Assembly (NCBI RefSeq): GCF_004634385.1
Contig: NZ_CP037895.1
Location: 2,207,245-2,271,244, forward strand
Direction: 5' to 3'
Source of the DNA: Thermaerobacter sp. FW80
GTDB lineage: Bacteria > Bacillota > Sulfobacillia > Thermaerobacterales > Thermaerobacteraceae
DNA: 64,000 nucleotides
A program made the position numbers and the translations under genes. Positions 58,992-64,000 of the stretch are shown piece by piece (positions within the stretch are counted from its first letter, which is position 1; every line of letters starts with the position of its first letter). Under the pieces are notes generated by a model. That model was not told the DNA's origin and made no database searches. It worked only from the letters and a program-made list of their open reading frames with translations.

Positions 58992-60020
58992 TTACTCCTT
59001 CGCCCAGGGCGATCCCTGTCGGGGCGCGGCGGCGTGGGGACGGGTGCCGAGGCGGTCGAGCCAGCGCAGCGGACCGACCGCGTCGATGAGCCGGCTCAGG
59101 GGGAGGAACTCGGCGATGGCGTGTAGGACCACGAGCCCCGCCAGGGCGAGGCCGTGGGCAACGGGCGGGGCGAAGGCGACCAGGGCCCAGCCCAGGGCGG
59201 CCCCCAGAGCGTTGCTGCCGGCGTCGCCCAGCATGGCCCGCTCCTCCAGGTCGGGCCCCAGCAGCACCAGGGCGGCCAGGGCCAGGGGCAGGAGCGCCAG
59301 CGCCCCGGGGGGGAGGGCGGCGGCCATGAGGAGCCACGCCGTGAAGAACGCCTTGAGGGCGCGTCCCGGCCGTCGATCCAGGAGGTTCATGCCGTTGGCG
59401 GCCGCCGCGACCAGGGCCGCCGCCAGGAGGCGAGGCACCCACCCCCGGGTCGGCACGAGGACCCACGCCAGCAGGGGGACGGCCAACAGCTTCAGCCGGC
59501 CGCCGGTCCACCCGCGCCCAGCCCCCAGGTGGCCGCGCCAACCGCGGACCGGTTCGTCCCAGAGGTCGTCGATCAGGCCGACCAGGGTCGTGGCGGCCAC
59601 CAGGCCGAGGAGCGTCGGCGCGGGGCCGAGGAGGTGCACCAAGCTGGGGGGCAAGCCGCCCGCCGGGCCAGGGGACGGCGGGGCGTCCCCGTGCGTCGGG
59701 ACCGCTTGGGCGGGCAGGCCGCCCGCACCGCCCGCCGGGCCCGCCGCGCCGGGCGCCGCCGGGGTCCACGCCACGGCGAGGGGCGGGGGGCCGACGGCCA
59801 GGGAGGTTGCCGGCGCCGCCGGGGAGAGCCACGCGCCCAGGGCGGCGGTCACCAGCGGCCCCGCCACCAGGGCGACGCCAAGGCCGGTGGTCACCGGAGC
59901 GCCGCGGTAGTTGGACCGGACCAGCCCCGCCTGCGCCAGCCGCGGGGCGACGGCGGCCGCCAGCGCCGCCGTCGCCGCCGCCACCGCCACCGCCAGCACC
60001 GCCACGCCGCCCGCGGTCAC
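58992..60020 (-). CDS. MraY/WecA-like phospho-glycosyltransferase
   Basis: Predicted 342 residues with about nine membrane helices. SNYRGAPVTTGLGVALV, LIDDLWDEP (magnesium/substrate Asp pair), NGMNLLDRRPGRALK and LGDAGSNALGAALG are family motifs. It would transfer a phospho-sugar to undecaprenyl phosphate. RPGR in place of the usual DGLDG marks the subgroup seen near steA and steB in Bacillota. An extracytoplasmic loop of about 60 residues, Ala/Gly/Pro-rich, is inserted after the second helix. GTG 60020 overlaps the GT2 stop (GTGA). Confidence 0.85.
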   Translation of the reverse strand: MTAGGVAVLAVAVAAATAALAAAVAPRLAQAGLVRSNYRGAPVTTGLGVALVAGPLVTAALGAWLSPAAPATSLAVGPPPLAVAWTPAAPGAAGPAGGAGGLPAQAVPTHGDAPPSPGPAGGLPPSLVHLLGPAPTLLGLVAATTLVGLIDDLWDEPVRGWRGHLGAGRGWTGGRLKLLAVPLLAWVLVPTRGWVPRLLAAALVAAAANGMNLLDRRPGRALKAFFTAWLLMAAALPPGALALLPLALAALVLLGPDLEERAMLGDAGSNALGAALGWALVAFAPPVAHGLALAGLVVLHAIAEFLPLSRLIDAVGPLRWLDRLGTRPHAAAPRQGSPWAKE

Positions 60021-60712
60021 CGCGCCGCCACCCCCCAAGGCGTCCCCGCCTCGCGGCGACGCGCGTAGGCGGCCAGGGTCCAGGCGATGTGGCCCAGCTG
60101 TCGGCCACGGTGGGCCAGGTGGGCGAGGTGCCATCCGGTGACGCGGTGCTCGATGGCCAGGGGGACCTCGACCACCTCGAGACCCGCGCGCAGCGCGGCC
60201 ACGGTGAGGGCCACCTCGATGCCCCAGCCCGGGGGCACGGGATCGAGGCAGGCCAGCACGTCGCGCCGCAAGACGCGCTGGCCCGAGAGGGGAGCCTCCA
60301 GGCGCCGCCCCGCCAGGCGTTCCACGCCCCAGCGGGCGAGGCCGACGGCGGCGCCGAACCCCCGGCGGCCGGGGCGGCGCGGCGGCGCGGCGATCAGCAT
60401 GTCGCCGCGACCCGCCAGGGCGAGGTCCACCAGCCGCGCCAGCTGGCCGGCGGAGCCGCCCAGGTCCGCGTCGGCGAACAGCAGCCAGGGCGCCGTGGTG
60501 TGGGCCGCCCCCGCCAGCAGGGCGCGGGCCTTGCCGCCGCGCCGCGGCAGGCGCACCACCTCGGCGCCCGCGGCGCGGGCGGCGGCGGCCGTGCCGTCCG
60601 TCGAGCCGTCGTCCACCACCCAGATGCGGCCCAGGTGAGGGCACGCCGCCAGGGCGCGGACCGTGGCGGCCACGGTCGCCGCCTCGTTGTGGGCCGGGAT
60701 CACGGCCTCCAC
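60017..60712 (-). CDS. Family 2 glycosyltransferase
   Basis: A 231-residue GT-A enzyme. VIPAHNEAATVAATVRAL, the DxD-type region VVDDGSTDGTAAAARAAGAEV and FADADLGGSAGQLARLV, and GQRVLRRDVLACLDPVPPGWGIEVALTV are all visible. It probably adds a sugar to the lipid made by the MraY-like enzyme. The start is uncertain: GTG 60712 gives the family N-terminus with a weak ribosome binding site, and GTG 60754 is in frame upstream. It overlaps the MraY-like gene by 4 bp. Confidence 0.85.
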   Translation of the reverse strand: MEAVIPAHNEAATVAATVRALAACPHLGRIWVVDDGSTDGTAAAARAAGAEVVRLPRRGGKARALLAGAAHTTAPWLLFADADLGGSAGQLARLVDLALAGRGDMLIAAPPRRPGRRGFGAAVGLARWGVERLAGRRLEAPLSGQRVLRRDVLACLDPVPPGWGIEVALTVAALRAGLEVVEVPLAIEHRVTGWHLAHLAHRGRQLGHIAWTLAAYARRREAGTPWGVAAR

Positions 60713-60840
60713 CGCCGGCCGACCGCCGGCGGCGGTCGGCCCGCCGGCGGGCACCCGGCGGGCGCCGTCGCCCGCGGCGGACGGCCGCCCGCCTGGGCTG
60801 GCGGGCGCCCTCGGAGCGCCGCGCCGGCCGTCCGCGGGCC

Positions 60841-61719
60841 TCACGACCCGTCGCCCTCCAGCCCCTGGAGCCGCTCCCCCTGGCCCGCCAGGGTGAGGAT
60901 TAGGGTGACCTGATCGGCGGCCGAGCCGGCTTCCACCAGCGGCACGCCCGTCCGGGCGTAGGCCTCCGTCCGGCCGGAGCCGGGCGGGGCGAGGCCGACC
61001 ACGGTCAGCCCGGCGCCCTCCAGGGCGTCCAGCAGGGGGGCGAGGATCGCCTCCGACCCTCCGCCGGCGGCGTGGATCAGGATCACCGCGTCGGGCCGGG
61101 GCGGCCTGTCCCCCGACGCCGGCTGCCAGGTCAGCCCGCCCACCGCGGCCAGGCCCTCCACCCCGGCGGGGGCGTCCGCCCCCCCGGGGAGCGTCAGGGC
61201 CGCCACCAGCGCCTGGGCCACGCCCTGCGCCAGACGTCCCGGATCGGCGCCGGGCATCCCCAGGGCGGCGGCCGCCACCTCCGGCCAGGGGCCGGACAGC
61301 CGGGCCAGGCCGGGGTCGACGGCGAGCCGCGGCCCGGGTCGCGCCGCCGCCGCCTGCAACAGGCGGGCGGCATCCCGGGCCAGGGGGGCATCGGGGTCGC
61401 CGAGCACGACCACGGCCACCCGTCGGCCGCTGAGGCGCCCCTCGACCGCCAGCGAGGCCAGGGCCTGCTGGGCCTGGCCGTAGCGGGCCAGCTCGGCGCT
61501 GAGCCGGCGGTTCTCGCTGCGCAGGTGGGCGGTGTCCTGGCGCAGGGTGGCGAAGTCCCGTTCCAGGGCCCGGATCAGGGCCTGCTGGCGCTCCAGCAGG
61601 GCGCGGTCGTCGAGCAACCCCGCGCCGATGAGGATGCCGACGCCCAGGGCGAGGAACACCGCCACCAGGGTCACCAGATGATAGCGAAGCCCGAGGGGGC
61701 CTGCGCGTCCCACGACCAC
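60841..61719 (-). CDS. steB: MctB/SteB-type protein (copper transporter family)
   Basis: A 292-residue protein. YHLVTLVAVFLALGVGILIGAGL is the membrane segment, followed by a coiled coil (ALLERQQALIRALERDFATLR) and an extracytoplasmic domain. The MctB family includes a mycobacterial outer-membrane copper protein. In Corynebacterium the SteA-SteB pair acts in cell division. It lies after steA on the same strand, the usual arrangement in Bacillota as well. Confidence 0.9.
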   Translation of the reverse strand: MVVGRAGPLGLRYHLVTLVAVFLALGVGILIGAGLLDDRALLERQQALIRALERDFATLRQDTAHLRSENRRLSAELARYGQAQQALASLAVEGRLSGRRVAVVVLGDPDAPLARDAARLLQAAAARPGPRLAVDPGLARLSGPWPEVAAAALGMPGADPGRLAQGVAQALVAALTLPGGADAPAGVEGLAAVGGLTWQPASGDRPPRPDAVILIHAAGGGSEAILAPLLDALEGAGLTVVGLAPPGSGRTEAYARTGVPLVEAGSAADQVTLILTLAGQGERLQGLEGDGS

Positions 61720-61892
61720 GCCTCCTCCGCTGCCGGGGCCGGTCCCGTCGGCGGCGGCACCGCCCGTCGGCTGCCGTGGGTGCGGCGCGCTCTCCGGCCG
61801 GGGGCCGCCGCGTCACCGCGGCTGCGGCGACGGCCATCACGGCGGGGTGCGGGGCGCTCTGCGGCCGGCGACGACCCCGGGACCGCGGCGGC

Positions 61893-63014
61893 TCACCACC
61901 CCAGGGCCACCCGCGCGTGCAGCCACAGCAGCTCCACCCACGTGCGCAGCCAGGGGGATGCGGCGACCACGGCCGCCACGGGCACCAGGGCGGCCACCAG
62001 CAGATGGACCAGGTGTCGCCCCGTCACGCGCGACCGATACAGGCGGCTGACGCCCTTGGCGTCCACCAGACGGGTGCCGACCTTGAGCCGCACCAGCAGG
62101 GTGCTGGCCATGCCGGGGCGTCCCTTGTCCAGGAAGTCCACCAGGTTCGTGTGGGAGCCGACGGCCACCAGCAGGTCCGCCCCCGCCTGGTAGGCCAAGA
62201 GCATCGCCGCGTCCTCGCTGGTCCCGGGGGCCGCGAAGCGCACCGCCGGCAGACCGAGGGCGCGCAGCCGCGCCTCGCCCGGCGCCCGACCGTCGGGGTA
62301 GGCGTGGACCACCAGCTCGGCGCCGCAGGCCAGCGCCCGATCGGAGACGCTGTCCATGTCGCCGATGATCAGGTCCGGCCGGTACCCCTCGGCCAGGAGG
62401 GCGTCGGCGCCGCCGTCGATACCCACCAGCACCGGCCGCACCTCGTCGATGTACGGTCGGATGGCGGCCAGGTCGTCCCGGTACGACGGCCCCCGCGCCA
62501 CCAGCAGGACGGGCCGGCCCGCCATGCGGGTGCGCAGCGGCGGCGGCTCCCAGCGACCAAGGATCAGATCCCGTTCCCGCCGGGCCCACTCCAGGGTGTT
62601 CTCCAGGAACCGGGCCAGCTCGCGGTCCAGGTTGGCCTGGGCGGCGGCCAGCCGCTCCTCCAGCCGCTGGCGCGTGAGGGGCGTGCCGCAGGCGATGACG
62701 CGCTCGCCGCACCCCACCGCGCCGTCCTCGACCCAGAGGGGGTCCCCGTCCTGCACCTGCGCGAGCAGGGCCTCGCCCAGCCCGTCCACCACCGGGATGC
62801 CGGCCTCCAGCAGGCAGGCCGCGCCCGCGGCGGGATAGCGACCCGACAGGGTCTCGTCCGCGTTGAGCACCGCGCGGACGCCCGCGTCGATCAGCGAGCG
62901 CGCCGCCACCTCGTCCATGTCGCGATGGGCCACCACGGCGATGTCGCCCGGACGCAGGCGCCGCACCAGCCGCTTGGTGCGGCGGTCGACCCGCGCCGTG
63001 CCGGTCACGCGCAC
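61893..63014 (-). CDS. steA: SteA, putative cytokinetic ring protein
   Basis: A 373-residue protein with a thiamin-pyrophosphokinase-like catalytic fold: RGPSYRDDLAAIRPYIDEVRPVLVGIDGGADALLAEGYRPDLIIGDMDSVSD, and TSEDAAMLLAYQAGADLLVAVGSHTNL. The C-terminus has hydrophobic helices. The first part (KRLVRRLRPGDIAVVAHRDMDEVAARSL) is typical of SteA. SteA and SteB are linked to cell division and wall integrity in actinobacteria. GTG 63014 follows GGAGGGG. spo0A precedes it by 315 bp. Confidence 0.9.
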   Translation of the reverse strand: MRVTGTARVDRRTKRLVRRLRPGDIAVVAHRDMDEVAARSLIDAGVRAVLNADETLSGRYPAAGAACLLEAGIPVVDGLGEALLAQVQDGDPLWVEDGAVGCGERVIACGTPLTRQRLEERLAAAQANLDRELARFLENTLEWARRERDLILGRWEPPPLRTRMAGRPVLLVARGPSYRDDLAAIRPYIDEVRPVLVGIDGGADALLAEGYRPDLIIGDMDSVSDRALACGAELVVHAYPDGRAPGEARLRALGLPAVRFAAPGTSEDAAMLLAYQAGADLLVAVGSHTNLVDFLDKGRPGMASTLLVRLKVGTRLVDAKGVSRLYRSRVTGRHLVHLLVAALVPVAAVVAASPWLRTWVELLWLHARVALGW

Positions 63015-63203
63015 GCTCCCACCCCTCCGCCGCCCGGGGCGCCGGGCCGCTCCGGCCGGCGGACGAACCGCCGGGCGGGGCCCCGGGCCGAGCGGCGGCT
63101 CCGCCGCGGCCCGGCCGGCGGCTCCGCCTCCGGATGAGAAGATTTCCAAATCCGCGGAAGGCTACGCGCCAGACGATGGACGACCAGCGGCCCGCCCCGA
63201 AGC

Positions 63204-63244
63204 GCGAGGCCCCCCGGCGCGCCGACCGCGCGCCGGGGGGCCTC
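63204..63244. terminator. Perfect 18-bp hairpin downstream of spo0A
   Basis: CGAGGCCCCCCGGCGCGC pairs exactly with its complement across a 5-nt loop. It lies 86 nt after the spo0A stop within the 315-bp gap to steA. The lack of a T tract leaves terminator function likely but unproven. A lower-GC patch at 63134-63155 may hold the steA promoter; no clear boxes were found. Confidence 0.6.
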
Positions 63245-63329
63245 GGGGCGGCCTGCCGGCTGCCGCCCTGTCGCCTTCCCGGACCGCCGTGCCTTCCTGT
63301 CCCCGCAGAGCCCTGCCTGCCTCCTGGGG

Positions 63330-64000
63330 CTACTTCATGTCCATGCGCAGGCGGTCCGCCACCATGGCGATGAACTCGGAGTTGGTGGGCTTGCCGCGGT
63401 CCGCGTGGACCGTGTGGCCGAACAGGCGATGGACCACCTCCAGGTTGCCGCGGTTCCACGCCACCTCGATGGCATGGCGGATCGCCCGCTCCACGCGGCT
63501 CGGCGTGGTGTCGTACTTCAGGGCGATGGAGGGGTAGAGCTCCTTGGTCACCGCCCCCAGGAGCTCCACCCGGTGGACGACGCGCAGGATCGCCTCCCGC
63601 AGGTAGAGGTAGCCCTTGATGTGGGCGGGGATGCCGATCTGGTGGAGCAGGTTCGTCACCTCCACCTCCAGGTTGCGATCGCGCGCGCTGAGGGGGCTAC
63701 GGCGGGCAGGACGGGCGGGCGAGCCGGCCACCTGGCGGATGCGCTCGGCCAGCACCTCCAGGTCGAAGGGCTTGAGCACGAAGTAGCTGGCGCCGAGCTC
63801 GGCCACCCGGCGGCTGACGGCCTCCTGGCCGAAGGCGGTCAGCATCACCACCCGTGGGCGGCGCGGCAGGTCCATGGCGGCCAGGGTCTCCAGCACGCCG
63901 ATGCCGTCCAGGTGCGGCATGATCACATCCAACAGGACCACGTCGGGCTGGACGGCCTGGATGCGCTCGATCACCTCCTGGCCGTCGTGGGCGACCCCCA
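63330..64000 (-). CDS. spo0A: Sporulation master regulator Spo0A (N-terminus beyond window)
   Basis: The visible 223 residues lack only the first 30 or so. The receiver domain has [15 protein letters not shown] (phosphorylated Asp) and LTAFGQEAV. The C-terminal DNA-binding domain has [16 protein letters not shown] and [24 protein letters not shown], and ends with DRLRMDMK. Phosphorylated Spo0A switches cells to sporulation and activates the spoIIA, spoIIE and spoIIG genes. It precedes steA, an order found in other Bacillota. Frame, motifs and length leave no doubt. Confidence 0.98.
   Translation of the reverse strand, partial: GVAHDGQEVIERIQAVQPDVVLLDVIMPHLDGIGVLETLAAMDLPRRPRVVMLTAFGQEAVSRRVAELGASYFVLKPFDLEVLAERIRQVAGSPARPARRSPLSARDRNLEVEVTNLLHQIGIPAHIKGYLYLREAILRVVHRVELLGAVTKELYPSIALKYDTTPSRVERAIRHAIEVAWNRGNLEVVHRLFGHTVHADRGKPTNSEFIAMVADRLRMDMK

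Overview
The window looks like a chromosomal segment of a very GC-rich (roughly 70-75% by eye), endospore-forming member of the Bacillota. The evidence is a dense set of sporulation genes (spoIVA, spmAB, ytfJ, spoVAC/D/E/F, sigF, spoIIAB, spoIIAA, dacF, spoIIM, spo0A), AGGAGG-type ribosome binding sites, and frequent GTG and TTG starts. A Thermaerobacter-like thermophile would fit the GC content, the NHEJ genes and FixABCX, but that is inference. No phage, insertion sequence, rRNA operon or CRISPR array was seen. Almost every gene is on the minus strand. The exceptions are a tRNA-Pro and a two-gene operon at 6.7-9.2 kb.

Layout by position. 1-9.2 kb: a MarR-nucleoside phosphorylase fusion (cut by the window edge), ndk, speD with a clear sigma-A promoter and terminator, a large membrane protein with an alkaline-phosphatase-like domain, a glycosyltransferase, tRNA-Pro(GGG), and a plus-strand pair encoding a MoaD-E1-rhodanese fusion and a JAMM protease. 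9.6-20.8 kb: spoIVA, panE, plsY, der, an S1-domain protein, plsC and cmk, in an order close to the Bacillus der/cmk neighbourhood. 21-26.1 kb: fixABCX, an electron-transfer flavoprotein complex, with two small genes downstream. 26.6-30.8 kb: nicotinate phosphoribosyltransferase, rluB, ridA, spmA/spmB. 31.2-36.3 kb: a DNA end-joining block (ku, ligase, LigD-type polymerase, SNF2 helicase). 36.4-47.8 kb: ytfJ, DUF2953, scpB/scpA, an M50 protease, the spoVA genes, a dodecin, and sigF-spoIIAB-spoIIAA-dacF. 48-58.8 kb: selA, xerD, ald, spoIIM, nudF, a DUF3866 protein, a conserved hypothetical and two leucine-dehydrogenase-type genes. 59-64 kb: a wall-polymer/division cluster (MraY-like, GT2, steB, steA), then spo0A, truncated at the window end.

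How the parts fit. Spo0A, the SpoIIA/sigma-F module, SpoIVA, SpoIIM, SpmAB and SpoVA proteins cover entry into sporulation, forespore sigma activation, engulfment, coat assembly and dipicolinate handling. Candidate sigma-F promoters lie upstream of dacF and of the dodecin-spoVAC unit, and a candidate sigma-E promoter lies upstream of spoIVA. ScpA/ScpB, XerD and SteA/SteB serve chromosome segregation and division. Ku, ligase and polymerase would repair double-strand breaks, which suits a spore former.

The most unusual observations are the UBL-E1-rhodanese/JAMM cassette, the MarR-phosphorylase fusion, a dodecin apparently in the sigma-F regulon, and a 12-mer (GCCGGTTCGTCC) found 12 times. Several intergenic regions also carry degenerate minisatellites, and many conserved proteins have Ala/Gly/Pro-rich insertions or tails.
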